A stretch of DNA of 28,411 nucleotides, from NCBI GenBank assembly GCA_047921395.1, contig JBLRWH010000031.1, forward strand, positions 1-28,411, read 5' to 3'. Under the pieces are notes generated by a model. It was not told the origin of the DNA. It searched no databases and worked only from the letters and a program-made list of their open reading frames with translations. Shown here piece after piece: positions 1 to 8,241 of the stretch. This DNA is from XN24 sp047921395. GTDB lineage: Bacteria; Pseudomonadota; Gammaproteobacteria; Steroidobacterales; XN24. The position numbers were made by a program, and so were the translations under genes. How positions within the stretch are numbered: position 1 is the first letter of the stretch; each line of letters begins with the position of its first letter.

Positions 1-49
1 GCCCCGGGCTGCGAGTCGATTGCGGGCGCGACAGTTTAGCCGATGCGGG

Positions 50-745
50 CTAGCCGCGGTATCGGGTGGGATCCGGCACCCCCGCGGCCTCGAATCCCGC
101 CCTGCGGAGCCGGCAGGCGTCGCACAGCCCGCAGGCCACGCCCCCCTCGCCCGCCTGGTAACAGGATACCGTCAGGCTGTAGTCGACGCCGAGGACAATC
201 CCGCGCCGGATAATCTCGGCCTTCGTGAGGTGGAGCAACGGCGCGCGCAGCACCAAGGGCGCGCCCTCGACCGCGCGCCGCGTCGCGACCGCCGCCAGCG
301 ACTGGAAGGCCTCGATGAACTCGGGCCGGCAATCCGGATAGCCCGAGTAATCGACGGCATTCACGCCGATGTAAAGGTAAGCGGCATCGAGCACTTCGGC
401 GACGCCCATGCCGAGCGCAAGGAAGACACTGTTGCGCGCCGGGACATAGGTCGAGGGAATGCCCTCCGTCGGGGCCTCCGGGACGGAAATCCGCGCATCG
501 GTCAGGGCCGAGCCGCCGATGGCGCCCAGGTCGATCGCGATCACCCGGTGGGACGTCGCAGCCAGGGCCCGGGCAATGCGCACGGCTGCGTCGAGCTCCG
601 CGTCATGCCGCTGTCCATAGCGGAAACTGAGCGCATGGCACTCCAGGCCCTCGTCGATGGCGCCCGCGAGCACCGTGGCCGAGTCGAGCCCACCGGACAG
701 CAGGACCACCGCACGCTCGGCGGCGCCGTCAGCGACCCGGTTCAT
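50..745 (-). CDS. queC: 7-cyano-7-deazaguanine synthase QueC
   Basis: Converts 7-carboxy-7-deazaguanine to preQ0 with ammonia and ATP, a step in queuosine synthesis in the cytoplasm. The protein is 231 residues. It has the N-type ATP pyrophosphatase loop SGGLDS at residues 17-22 and four late cysteines (C195, C205, C208, C211) that match the family's zinc site. The open frame continues 46 codons upstream, but that extension is Arg/Cys-rich and lies inside queE. The ATG at 745 gives the protein the family's usual N-terminus and a 17-base overlap with the end of queE, implying translational coupling. It is the last gene of the long minus-strand run. The next pathway enzyme (QueF) is not in the window. 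Confidence 0.95.
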   Translation of the reverse strand: MNRVADGAAERAVVLLSGGLDSATVLAGAIDEGLECHALSFRYGQRHDAELDAAVRIARALAATSHRVIAIDLGAIGGSALTDARISVPEAPTEGIPSTYVPARNSVFLALGMGVAEVLDAAYLYIGVNAVDYSGYPDCRPEFIEAFQSLAAVATRRAVEGAPLVLRAPLLHLTKAEIIRRGIVLGVDYSLTVSCYQAGEGGVACGLCDACRLRRAGFEAAGVPDPTRYRG

Positions 746-1403
746 CGCCCCACAGCACCTTGTGCAACTGCAGCTGGAACCGCACCGGCAGGCGGTCGGC
801 GAGGATCCAGTCGGCCAGATCGGCCGGCGGGAGCCGTTCCCAGCAAGGTGAGAACAACACCTCACAGCGCGCGGCCAGGCCATGCCGGGCGACGAAATCC
901 CGCGCCCACTCGTAGTCGGCGCGATCGCACAGGACGAACTTGGCGGAGTCCTGTGGCCGCAGGTGCGCCAGGTTCTCCGGCAGGTTGCGCGCCACCTCGC
1001 CGGAGCCCGGCGTCTTGATGTCCATCACGCGCTGGGCGCGCAGATCCAGCACCGAGATATCGAGCGCGCCGCTGGTCTCCACCGACACCTGGTAGCCCGC
1101 GTCGCACAGCTGCGAGACGAGCTCGGGACAGGCGCGCTGCGCAAGCGGTTCGCCGCCCGTAACGCAGACATGCCGCGCCCCGTGTGTGCCAACCTCGGCG
1201 ACGATGGCGTCGATCGTGCGACGTTCGCCGCCGTGGAATGCGTATGCCGTGTCGCAGTAGCCGCAGCGCAGCGGACAGCCCGTCAGGCGCACAAACACCG
1301 TGGGCCAGCCGACGCTGCCCGCTTCACCCTGGAGAGAATGGAAAATCTCGCTGATACGAAGCTGGTGCCCGGCCGGCACGGCTTCGCTGACTGCGGTCGC
1401 CAT
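729..1403 (-). CDS. queE: 7-carboxy-7-deazaguanine synthase QueE
   Basis: Radical SAM enzyme that contracts the ring of 6-carboxytetrahydropterin to 7-carboxy-7-deazaguanine, the substrate of the neighbouring QueC. It has 224 residues, the normal length. The iron-sulfur/SAM motif CxxxCxxC is at C43, C47 and C50, preceded by the typical stretch FHSLQGEAG (21-29). A glycine-rich TGGEPL motif follows, the usual SAM-contacting GGE element. It starts 6 bases after cpoB and overlaps queC by 17 bases, so it is probably part of the same transcript. The adjacency of queE and queC to the tol-pal genes is the same as in Pseudomonas. Confidence 0.95.
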   Translation of the reverse strand: MATAVSEAVPAGHQLRISEIFHSLQGEAGSVGWPTVFVRLTGCPLRCGYCDTAYAFHGGERRTIDAIVAEVGTHGARHVCVTGGEPLAQRACPELVSQLCDAGYQVSVETSGALDISVLDLRAQRVMDIKTPGSGEVARNLPENLAHLRPQDSAKFVLCDRADYEWARDFVARHGLAARCEVLFSPCWERLPPADLADWILADRLPVRFQLQLHKVLWGDEPGR

Positions 1404-1409
1404 CTTCCG

Positions 1410-2201
1410 CTAGCGGCGCTCCGCGCGCATCCTCTCGAGCCGCTGGCTGGCGAGCCTGGCAGCGGTGGAATCCGGGAACTGCGCGACGACGGCGTCCAGC
1501 GACGCGCGGGCATCGTTCCAGCGCTGCAGCTCGTATTCGCAGAAGCCGGCCTTCAGCATCGCGTCGGGCAGTTTGCCGGAATTAGGATAGTTCTCGATGA
1601 CCGCCCGGAACCCGCCAAGCGCCTTCTCGAACTCCCGGTTGACGTAATGGGTCTCGGACAGCCAGTACTGCGCATTGTCACGCAGCTCGCTATCGGGGAA
1701 ACCGGCCAGGAACTCCGTGAAGGCGGCTTCCGCCTGAGGATAACGGCCCTGCCGAAGCAGCTCGAGCGCGGCCTGGTAACTGGTTCGGTCGTCCCCGCCG
1801 ATTGCCGGCAGGCCGCCCACCGCAGGCACCTGTGCGGCACCTTCCGGCGGTACGGCCGACATCGGCTCGCCGCCGCGCGTACGGCGCTCGAGCGACTGCA
1901 GCCGCTGGTCGAGATCGAGGTACTGGTCGCGCTGTCGCGTCGCCGCACCCTCAGACTCGTACTGGAGGGTATCGACCTGGCCGCGCAGCCCGCGCAGCTC
2001 CTCCCGCATGGCCTCGAGTTCCGCCGCGATCTGCAGCAGGCTCTCGTTTCGCACCACGCGCTCGATCGAGCCGACGCGCTGGTCGAGCTCGTCCAGCTTC
2101 AGCAGCACGGGATCTTCTTCGGGCGGCAGCGCGCAGCCGGCCACGAGCAACCCCGCGGCCAGCAGCGTCGCGGCGACGCGCAGTGACTTGTAAGTTTTCA
2201 T
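1410..2201 (-). CDS. cpoB: Tol-Pal system protein CpoB (YbgF), predicted lipoprotein
   Basis: Periplasmic partner of the Tol-Pal system that in E. coli coordinates outer membrane constriction with PBP1B-driven septal wall synthesis. The 263-residue protein has a signal sequence ending in the lipobox LVAGC (C23), a predicted coiled coil at about residues 30-100 that drives trimerisation in the family, a Pro/Gly-rich linker, and C-terminal tetratricopeptide repeats from about residue 140, with motifs such as AEAAFTEFLAGFPDS. The ATG overlaps the pal stop as ATGA, so translation is coupled. E. coli CpoB has an ordinary cleavable signal peptide, so the lipobox here is a noticeable difference. The function is assigned from architecture and position. 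Confidence 0.93.
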   Translation of the reverse strand: MKTYKSLRVAATLLAAGLLVAGCALPPEEDPVLLKLDELDQRVGSIERVVRNESLLQIAAELEAMREELRGLRGQVDTLQYESEGAATRQRDQYLDLDQRLQSLERRTRGGEPMSAVPPEGAAQVPAVGGLPAIGGDDRTSYQAALELLRQGRYPQAEAAFTEFLAGFPDSELRDNAQYWLSETHYVNREFEKALGGFRAVIENYPNSGKLPDAMLKAGFCEYELQRWNDARASLDAVVAQFPDSTAARLASQRLERMRAERR

Positions 2202-2740
2202 CGCAGGTAAACGATCTCCACGCGGCGGTTCATGGCCCAGGCTTCCTCGTCGCTGCCGGTGACGGCCGGGCGCTCTTCACCGTAGCTGACCGTGCTGATC
2301 TGGTCGCCGCTGACACCCTGGAGCATCAGTGCGCGCCGCACCGCCTGCGCGCGGCGCTCGCCCAGCCCGATGTTGTATTCACGCGAGCCGCGCTCGTCGG
2401 TATGCCCCTCGAGGCGAATTGCGATATTCGGGTTTTCGGCCAGGTGCCTGGCGTGGGCCGCGACCGTCTGGGCGTACTCAGGACGAATCGACGCCGAATC
2501 GAAATCGAAGTAGATCGTGGTCTTGCCCAACAGCGCCTCGGGCGTGTCCATCGCACCGAAGCCGCCATCCGCCGGGATACCATTCCCGTATAGGTCGTCA
2601 GCGGGAGACGGCTGGGTGACAAAGCCGTCGTCGGCCCCACCGACACCGCCGGCAATCTCGTCATCGGGCTTGGTCTTCTTTGCACAACCGGCGATCAGCG
2701 CCGCACTGACGAGCAGGATCGCAAGTTTCTGAATGGACAT
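2198..2740 (-). CDS. pal: Peptidoglycan-associated lipoprotein Pal
   Basis: Outer membrane lipoprotein that binds meso-diaminopimelate of peptidoglycan and TolB, tethering the outer membrane to the wall. It has 180 residues. The signal peptide ends in the lipobox LIAGC (C19). An acidic, glycine-rich linker follows, then an OmpA-C domain from about residue 70 containing FDFDSASIRPEY, GHTDERGSREYN and NRRVEI, the peptidoglycan-binding signature. A Shine-Dalgarno-like GAGG lies about 11 bases upstream. It is separated from tolB by 73 bases, the only sizeable gap in this gene run, and may therefore have its own promoter as in other species, although I see no clear hexamers there. Confidence 0.97.
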   Translation of the reverse strand: MSIQKLAILLVSAALIAGCAKKTKPDDEIAGGVGGADDGFVTQPSPADDLYGNGIPADGGFGAMDTPEALLGKTTIYFDFDSASIRPEYAQTVAAHARHLAENPNIAIRLEGHTDERGSREYNIGLGERRAQAVRRALMLQGVSGDQISTVSYGEERPAVTGSDEEAWAMNRRVEIVYLR

Positions 2741-2813
2741 GGCTTATCGTTCCTCGTGGACTTTGTGGGGAGAGCGTTCCAGGTTCGACCGGAGACTATG
2801 TTAACCGTTCAGT

Positions 2814-4115
2814 TCAGCGCGCGTAAGGCGACCAGACGGGTTCCCGCACGTCGCCCTCCGTCGCCGCGATGCGTTGCCGGACCCGGCCGTCGGTGGAAAC
2901 CGCGGCCAGGACGCCCCGCCCGCCTTCGCGAGTGGCGTAAATGATCATGCTGCCGTTGGGCGCGAAACTCGGCGACTCGTCCTGGCGTCCGTTGGACAAC
3001 ACCTTCAGTCCGCCGCGCCGCATGTCCAGCACCGCGATCCGGTAATTGCCGCGATCGTTGTGCACTACCGCGAGCGCCTCGCCGTCCGGAGAGATCCTGG
3101 GGCGGGCATTGTAGCTGCCCTCGAAGGTGATCCTGCGCGGGGTGCCGCCGTCCAGCCCGACCTGGTAGATCTGCGGTCCGCCGGCGCGGTCAGAGGTGAA
3201 ATAGAGGCTCTTGCCGTCCGGCGCCCAGCTGGGTTCGGTGTCGATCGCGGGGTGCTGCGTGATGCGGCGCAGCGCCTTGCCGGCCAGCGTCAACACGTGG
3301 ACATCCAGGTTGCCGTCGCGGCCGCCGAGCACCAGCGCGAGTCGCGAACCATCTGGAGACCACGCGGGTGCGCCGTTGATTCCCGGCGCCGACGACACGA
3401 CCTGGCGTCGCCCGGTCGCGATGTCCTGGACGAAGATCCTGGACGTACCGTTCTCGAACGAGACGTACGCGATCCGGCGGCTGTCTGGCGACCAGGCGGG
3501 CGACATGATCGGCTGTGCGGACTCAGCGATGGCGTTCTGGCGGGCGCCGTCGGCATCCGCGAGCCACAGCCGATAGCGCGCCGTGCCGCCGGGGCGGTCA
3601 ACCGTCACGTACGCAATGCGGGTCGAGAAAATGCCTGGCACGCCGGTGAGTCGCTCGAAGATCATGTCGGCGATCCGGTGGCCGGCACCGCGCAGGTTGG
3701 CAGCTGAGACCGGCAGCGTGTAGCCCATCAGGGGCTGCCCGCGGAACACGTCGAACACGTGGAACTCGATCTCGTAGCGTCCGGCAGCCGCCGGCTTGAT
3801 CCGCCCGATCACCACGATGTCGGTCTTGAGCAGGCGCCAGTCCTCGAGCCTGACCTCCTCCGGCCGCGTCGGGCGCGAGACCATGTCGCGCCGGTCCATC
3901 GGGGCGAACCGGCCGCTGAAGGCGAGGTCGCCCTGGACGATCGCCGCCACGTCGACCGCCGGCGTGCCTTCGCCTTCGAATGCGAACGGCACGACCGCGA
4001 TCGGCACCGCTTCGCTCACGCCCTGCGTGATCTCGATGCGGAGTTCCGCCCTCGCGTCGGTCGCGGCCAGCAGCAAGAGCAGGCTGAAGAATAACGCTGA
4101 AATCCTGTAACTCAT
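2814..4115 (-). CDS. tolB: Tol-Pal system translocation protein TolB
   Basis: Periplasmic beta-propeller protein that cycles between Pal and TolA in the energised Tol-Pal system. The 433-residue precursor has a signal peptide of about 23 residues (cleavage after ARA), an N-terminal TolB_N domain at about residues 25-150, and a six-bladed propeller with repeats of the form xxPxWSPDGxxIAY ending in EPVWSPYAR at the C-terminus. The ATG is 8 bases after the tolA stop. There is no sign of truncation. Confidence 0.97.
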   Translation of the reverse strand: MSYRISALFFSLLLLLAATDARAELRIEITQGVSEAVPIAVVPFAFEGEGTPAVDVAAIVQGDLAFSGRFAPMDRRDMVSRPTRPEEVRLEDWRLLKTDIVVIGRIKPAAAGRYEIEFHVFDVFRGQPLMGYTLPVSAANLRGAGHRIADMIFERLTGVPGIFSTRIAYVTVDRPGGTARYRLWLADADGARQNAIAESAQPIMSPAWSPDSRRIAYVSFENGTSRIFVQDIATGRRQVVSSAPGINGAPAWSPDGSRLALVLGGRDGNLDVHVLTLAGKALRRITQHPAIDTEPSWAPDGKSLYFTSDRAGGPQIYQVGLDGGTPRRITFEGSYNARPRISPDGEALAVVHNDRGNYRIAVLDMRRGGLKVLSNGRQDESPSFAPNGSMIIYATREGGRGVLAAVSTDGRVRQRIAATEGDVREPVWSPYAR

Positions 4116-4123
4116 ATGTCCAA

Positions 4124-5020
4124 TCAGTCCTGGGGTTTGAATACGAAGACGATACTGCGCTCGAACAGCGCCGGGTCCGAAGGCCGCGGCAACGGCGAGG
4201 CGCGCTCCACGGCCGCGATGATGGAGCGCCGGACCGCATCATCGCCGTTACAGGCCACGATCTCCGCGCTCACCACCTGCATGCCCGGGATGAGCCCGAC
4301 CCGCACCTCGCATTCGAGCCCGGGGCGGGCCGATGGCGGCCGGTTCCAGTTGCGCGCCACCTGGTCCTGGATGGAACCAAGCCACGCATTATACTCGGCA
4401 GACTCCTGCAGCCGCAGGCGGCGCTGCTCCGCCTCGATCTCCGCCGCCAGCTGGGCCTGCCGCTGCGCCTGGGCCTGGGCCTCGGCCCGCGCCGCCTCTT
4501 CCGCCTTGCGGCGGGCCTCCGCCTCGGCCTTCGCCTTGGCTTCCGCTTCGCGGCGCGCCTGCTCTGCCTTGCGGGCCTCCTCGGCTTTTCGGGCTTCCTC
4601 CGCCTTGCGTGCTGCTTCCGCCTTGCGCGCCTCCTCGGCCTTGCGGCGCTCCTCGGCGGCTTTCTGTTCGCGCGCCTGGCGCTCGGCCTGGACCCGCTGC
4701 TCTGCCTCGGCCCGGGCCCTCTGCTCGGCCTCGGCGCGCTCGCGCTGCTCACGCAGCTCCGCCTGGCGCTGGCGCTCGGCCTCCTGGCGCTTGCGGGCCT
4801 CCTCTTCGCGCACGCGCCGCGCTTGCGCTTCCCGGGCCTCCACCGCCGCCCGAAGGTCGGCCTCGCTTACCGCGACGGCCTGCACCGGCGCGCGCGTCCC
4901 CGCCTCGGGCACGACGGGGCGGCTGAGGGGCAAGCCCAAGATGAGCGCGGCGAACAGCACCGCGTGCAGGAAGCACGCGAGCACCAGCGCAAGGGTGTGT
5001 TCGCGGGCAAACTCGAACAC
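4124..5020 (-). CDS. tolA: Cell envelope protein TolA
   Basis: Inner membrane protein that spans the periplasm and transmits TolQR energy to TolB and Pal. It has 298 residues: one transmembrane helix at about 9-30, a long highly charged helical domain at about 55-205 made of Ala, Glu, Lys and Arg (repeated units like ARKAEE), and a C-terminal TolA/TonB-like domain at about 206-298 with two cysteines (C236 and C268, approximate) that could pair. It uses a GTG start, supported by a strong GGAGGT five bases upstream. It follows tolR by 3 bases. The helical domain is shorter than that of E. coli TolA (421 residues in total). Confidence 0.95.
   Translation of the reverse strand: MFEFAREHTLALVLACFLHAVLFAALILGLPLSRPVVPEAGTRAPVQAVAVSEADLRAAVEAREAQARRVREEEARKRQEAERQRQAELREQRERAEAEQRARAEAEQRVQAERQAREQKAAEERRKAEEARKAEAARKAEEARKAEEARKAEQARREAEAKAKAEAEARRKAEEAARAEAQAQAQRQAQLAAEIEAEQRRLRLQESAEYNAWLGSIQDQVARNWNRPPSARPGLECEVRVGLIPGMQVVSAEIVACNGDDAVRRSIIAAVERASPLPRPSDPALFERSIVFVFKPQD
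4490..4830 (-). repeat. Low-complexity Ala/Glu/Lys/Arg codon repeats in tolA
   Basis: The helical domain of TolA is encoded by imperfectly repeated units, clearest around 4560-4660 where the protein reads ARKAEEARKAEEARKAEQ. Such repeats often change in copy number between strains. They also create long shadow reading frames on both strands that are not genes. Confidence 0.75.
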
Positions 5021-5023
5021 CGC

Positions 5024-5473
5024 TTACCTCCGGCCCGGCGGCGCGAGTTCCTCGGGATCCGTGACCATGCCGATCTGGCCCGCACCGGCATCCTGCAGCA
5101 CGCGCATCGCCCGCGCGACGTCGCCGTAGCTGGCGCGGGCGTCCGCCCGCACGAGGACCGCGCGATTCGGCTCCCGGTTCAGCACGGCCGTGGCCCGCTC
5201 GATGGCCGTCTGCATATCGATCGCCCGGTCCGGCGTCCCGATATTCAGGAACAGCTGCCCGTCCTTGTCTACAGTGAGGATCAGGGCCTCGGCCTCGGTG
5301 TACTTGTCGGGGTCCATTGGCGCGGCCCCGACTTTCGGCAGCTCCACCTCGATGCCCTGGGTGAGGAGCGGCGCCGTGACCATGAAAATGATCAGCAGCA
5401 CCAGCATCACGTCGATGTAGGGCACGACGTTGATTTCCCCCATCAGCCGGCGTTTCTGCCGTCCAGCCGCCAT
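5024..5473 (-). CDS. tolR: Tol-Pal system proton channel subunit TolR
   Basis: ExbD/TolR-family partner of TolQ that uses the proton motive force to drive TolA. It has 149 residues. A short basic cytoplasmic tail is followed by one transmembrane helix at about 18-38 carrying the essential proton-carrying aspartate (D21 in VVPYIDVMLVLLIIFMV), then a periplasmic domain of about 100 residues that includes ADARASYGDVARAM, typical of the family. It lies 3 bases after tolQ and 3 before tolA. Confidence 0.97.
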   Translation of the reverse strand: MAAGRQKRRLMGEINVVPYIDVMLVLLIIFMVTAPLLTQGIEVELPKVGAAPMDPDKYTEAEALILTVDKDGQLFLNIGTPDRAIDMQTAIERATAVLNREPNRAVLVRADARASYGDVARAMRVLQDAGAGQIGMVTDPEELAPPGRR

Positions 5474-5476
5474 GGC

Positions 5477-6163
5477 TCAGCTCTCCACGGCGCGGCGCGC
5501 GTGCCGTTGCAGGATAGTCGAGAATTCCTCCATGAAAGTGTCGTAGCGGCTCTCGATCCGTCCCACCGTATCCGCGTAGCGGTTGTAGGCAATCACGGCC
5601 GGGATCGCCGCAAACAGGCCCATAGCCGTCGCGATGAGGGCTTCGGCGATCCCCGGGGCGACCATGGCGAGGGTGGCCTGCTGCACGTTGCCGAGCGCGA
5701 TGAAGGAATTCATGATCCCCCAGACCGTGCCAAACAGGCCGACGTACGGGCTCGTGGAGCCGACGGTGGCCAACAACGCGAGGTTCTGCTCGAGCCTGTC
5801 CGACTCGCGCATCTGCGATACGAGCATGGCGCGGCGCGAGCCCTCGACGATCTGGCTGGCCTGCAGGTCGTCCTGCTTGCGCAGCCGGCTGAACTCGCGG
5901 AACCCAGCCTCGAAAATGCCCTCCATGCCGATCGCGCCACCCTCGCGGGCGGAGACGCGGCGGTACAGTCCGGTCAGGTCGCCCCCGGACCAGAACTCTT
6001 TCTCAAAGCGATCGGCGATCACGCGCGCCTGGCCGAGGACCCGCCGCTTCTGGATGATCACAGCCCAGGAGGCGATCGACGCCATGAGCAGCAGCAGCAT
6101 CACCAGCTGTACGACGAGGCTGGCGTCCATGACGAGGCGGACCAGTGACATATCGTTCTGCAT
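5477..6163 (-). CDS. tolQ: Tol-Pal system proton channel subunit TolQ
   Basis: MotA/TolQ/ExbB-family integral membrane protein that forms the proton channel with TolR. It has 228 residues and the expected three transmembrane helices: about 14-37, and two in the C-terminal half around 130-195, where YVGLFGTVWGIMNSF and ATAMGLFAAIPAVIAYN are strongly conserved family motifs. The start at 6163 is 6 bases after the ybgC stop. Confidence 0.97.
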   Translation of the reverse strand: MQNDMSLVRLVMDASLVVQLVMLLLLMASIASWAVIIQKRRVLGQARVIADRFEKEFWSGGDLTGLYRRVSAREGGAIGMEGIFEAGFREFSRLRKQDDLQASQIVEGSRRAMLVSQMRESDRLEQNLALLATVGSTSPYVGLFGTVWGIMNSFIALGNVQQATLAMVAPGIAEALIATAMGLFAAIPAVIAYNRYADTVGRIESRYDTFMEEFSTILQRHARRAVES

Positions 6164-6169
6164 GCAGGG

Positions 6170-6592
6170 TTACTCCGGAAATAGATGCGCGGGCAGGGGC
6201 CGCGGTCGCAAAGTGTCCGCGTCGAGGCACGCGGCTGTGACTCCGGCGGTGCAGAGGAGTTCCCCGTCAAGCCCCCCGCGGCGGATCTCCTGGCCGAACT
6301 CCATGCTCGCCCGCCTCAGCCGCAGCAGGTCGACCGTGACCTGGAGTTCATCCTCGAAGCGCGCGGGCTTCAGGTAGCGTACGTTCACCGCGGTGATCGC
6401 AAACAGCAGGCGCCCGGACTCCAGCAGCACGGACTGCGAGACACCCAGGTGGCGCAACCACTCGCTGCGCGCCCGCTCCAGGAACTTCAGGTAGTTGGCG
6501 TAATAGACGACGCCGCCGAGGTCGGTGTCCTCGTAATAGACGCGCACCGGCCAGGTGAAGCGCGCCGCCACCCTGGAATGCATGTCATTCAT
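6170..6592 (-). CDS. ybgC: Tol-Pal-associated acyl-CoA thioesterase YbgC
   Basis: Hotdog-fold thioesterase that hydrolyses acyl-CoA, encoded at the head of tol-pal operons. It has 140 residues. The signature YYEDTDLGGVVYYANYLKF spans residues 19-37. The second Asp of EDTD (D24) corresponds to the catalytic Asp of E. coli YbgC, while the His seen in E. coli VVYHASY is Tyr here, a common variant. The ATG at 6592 overlaps the end of ruvB by 8 bases. A second in-frame ATG three codons later (6583) would remove the overlap and is a possible alternative start. Confidence 0.93.
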   Translation of the reverse strand: MNDMHSRVAARFTWPVRVYYEDTDLGGVVYYANYLKFLERARSEWLRHLGVSQSVLLESGRLLFAITAVNVRYLKPARFEDELQVTVDLLRLRRASMEFGQEIRRGGLDGELLCTAGVTAACLDADTLRPRPLPAHLFPE

Positions 6593-7646
6593 CCGGCGGC
6601 ACGCCCTGCTCGAACAGGGACAGCGATTCCGGGTCCAGCACGCGCGACGGCGCCGGCAGGCCGAAATGCAGGTACGCCTGGCGCGTGGCCATGCGTCCCC
6701 TGGCAGTGCGCATCATCAGGCCCTGCTGGATCAGGAAGGGTTCCACGACGTCCTCGATGGTGCCGCGCTCCTCGCCGATCGCCGCCGCGATGCTGTCGAC
6801 GCCGACCGGGCCACCGTCGAACTTCTCCATGATGGTCAGCAGCAGGCGCCGGTCCATGACATCGAAACCGCGGGGATCGACGTCGAGCATGTCCATGGCC
6901 GCGATGGCGATTGAGGCATCGATCCGGCCGGTGCCCTCCACCTGTGCGAAATCGCGCACGCGCCGCAGGAGGCGGTTGGCGATCCGGGGCGTGCCGCGCG
7001 AACGCCGCGCGATCTCGTGGGCGCCAGCGGCATCGGCCGGGACACCCAGGATGCCCGCGGAACGTGTCACGATCCGTCCGAGCTCCTCGTCGTCGTAGAA
7101 CTCGAGCCGTTGCACGATGCCGAAGCGATCGCGCAACGGCGAGGTCAGCAGGCCGGCGCGCGTGGTCGCGCCCACCAGCGTGAACGGCGGCAGGTCGATC
7201 TTGATCGAGCGCGCACCGGGCCCCTCGCCGATGATGATGTCGAGCTGGAAGTCCTCCATGGCGGGATAGAGGATTTCCTCCACGACCGGGCTCAGCCGGT
7301 GGATTTCGTCGACGAACAGCACGTCGCGCGGCTCGAGATTCGACAGGATGGCCGCCAGGTCGCCGGGGCGCTCCAGCACCGGCCCCGAAGTCTGGCGCAG
7401 GTTCACGCCGAGTTCATTGGCCACGATGTGGGCGAGCGTCGTCTTGCCGAGACCCGGGGGGCCGAAGATCAGGACGTGGTCGAGCGCTTCCTCGCGCTGG
7501 CGCGCCGCCTTGATGAAAATTTCCATCTGGCGCCGCACCGAGCTCTGCCCCACGTAATCCTGCAACAGGCGCGGTCGGATGGCCCGATCGATGGCCTCGT
7601 CCTCGTGGCCGGCGACGGCAGTCACCAGGCGGTCGTGCTCGATCAT
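6585..7646 (-). CDS. ruvB: Holliday junction branch migration ATPase RuvB
   Basis: Hexameric AAA+ motor that drives Holliday junction branch migration with RuvA. It has 353 residues, the family's usual length. Walker A GPPGLGKT is at residues 62-69, Walker B and sensor elements include FVDEIHRLSP, and there is a C-terminal winged-helix DNA-binding domain from about residue 265. It begins 4 bases after the ruvA stop and overlaps ybgC by 8 bases. Confidence 0.98.
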   Translation of the reverse strand: MIEHDRLVTAVAGHEDEAIDRAIRPRLLQDYVGQSSVRRQMEIFIKAARQREEALDHVLIFGPPGLGKTTLAHIVANELGVNLRQTSGPVLERPGDLAAILSNLEPRDVLFVDEIHRLSPVVEEILYPAMEDFQLDIIIGEGPGARSIKIDLPPFTLVGATTRAGLLTSPLRDRFGIVQRLEFYDDEELGRIVTRSAGILGVPADAAGAHEIARRSRGTPRIANRLLRRVRDFAQVEGTGRIDASIAIAAMDMLDVDPRGFDVMDRRLLLTIMEKFDGGPVGVDSIAAAIGEERGTIEDVVEPFLIQQGLMMRTARGRMATRQAYLHFGLPAPSRVLDPESLSLFEQGVPPDE

Positions 7647-7650
7647 GCTG

Positions 7651-8241
7651 TCACCTTGCCGCGGCCTGCAGCGCCGCCCGGATCAGTTCCTCGGTCGATT
7701 CCGCCTTGCCCTGGACGAGCTTCAGCAGGCGCTGCGCCTCCGGCGCCCGGTAACCCAGCGCGACGAGCGCCCCGAAGGCCTCGTCGGCTGGCGAGCCGCC
7801 CACGGCGGCAGGCATCGCCTGCGCGAGGGCCGAACCCGTCTGCTTCAGCCGGTCGCGCATCTCGACGATGAGCCGCTCCGCCGTCTTGCGGCCGACGCCC
7901 GGGATGCGCGTCAACGAGGCCACGTCCTCGGTCTGCACGCAGCGTGCGAACGCCTCGACACTGATTCCGGACAGGATCGCGAGCGCGATGCGCGCACCTA
8001 CGCCGCTGATCCTGATCAGGCTGCGGAACATCTGCCGTTCCGCCTCGGTGGCGAAGCCGAACAGCACGTGTGCGTCCTCCCGCACCAGCAGGTGGGTGAG
8101 CAAGTGCACCGGCTGACCGGTCTCCGGCAACTGGTAAAAGGTCGACATGGGCGCCTCGACCTCGTAGCCGACGCCACCCACCTCCACCAGTAGCTGCGGT
8201 GGCTGCTTCCCGGCCAGCGTACCCTTCAGGAAACCGATCAT
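7651..8241 (-). CDS. ruvA: Holliday junction DNA-binding protein RuvA
   Basis: Tetrameric junction-binding subunit that recruits RuvB. It has 196 residues: an N-terminal OB-fold (1-62), two helix-hairpin-helix motifs (ISGVGARIALAIL at 78-90 and IPGVGRKTAERLI at 113-125), and a C-terminal RuvB-binding helical domain (about 145-196) after a variable linker. The open frame extends 79 codons upstream within ruvC, but only the ATG at 8241 gives the canonical MIGxLxG N-terminus. That start overlaps the ruvC stop by 4 bases. Confidence 0.97.
   Translation of the reverse strand: MIGFLKGTLAGKQPPQLLVEVGGVGYEVEAPMSTFYQLPETGQPVHLLTHLLVREDAHVLFGFATEAERQMFRSLIRISGVGARIALAILSGISVEAFARCVQTEDVASLTRIPGVGRKTAERLIVEMRDRLKQTGSALAQAMPAAVGGSPADEAFGALVALGYRAPEAQRLLKLVQGKAESTEELIRAALQAAAR

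Noticed and set aside
1..49. Possible promoter or tRNA-Lys start after queC, because a tRNA-Lys follows queC in Pseudomonas
   Set aside because: The 49 bases contain no recognisable tRNA arm. A TAAACT with a GC-rich discriminator lacks a matching -35.
4116..5129. Long plus-strand ORF opposite tolA and tolR, rich in Ser, Ala and Arg
   Set aside because: It is the antisense shadow of the repetitive Ala/Glu/Lys/Arg coding region of tolA.
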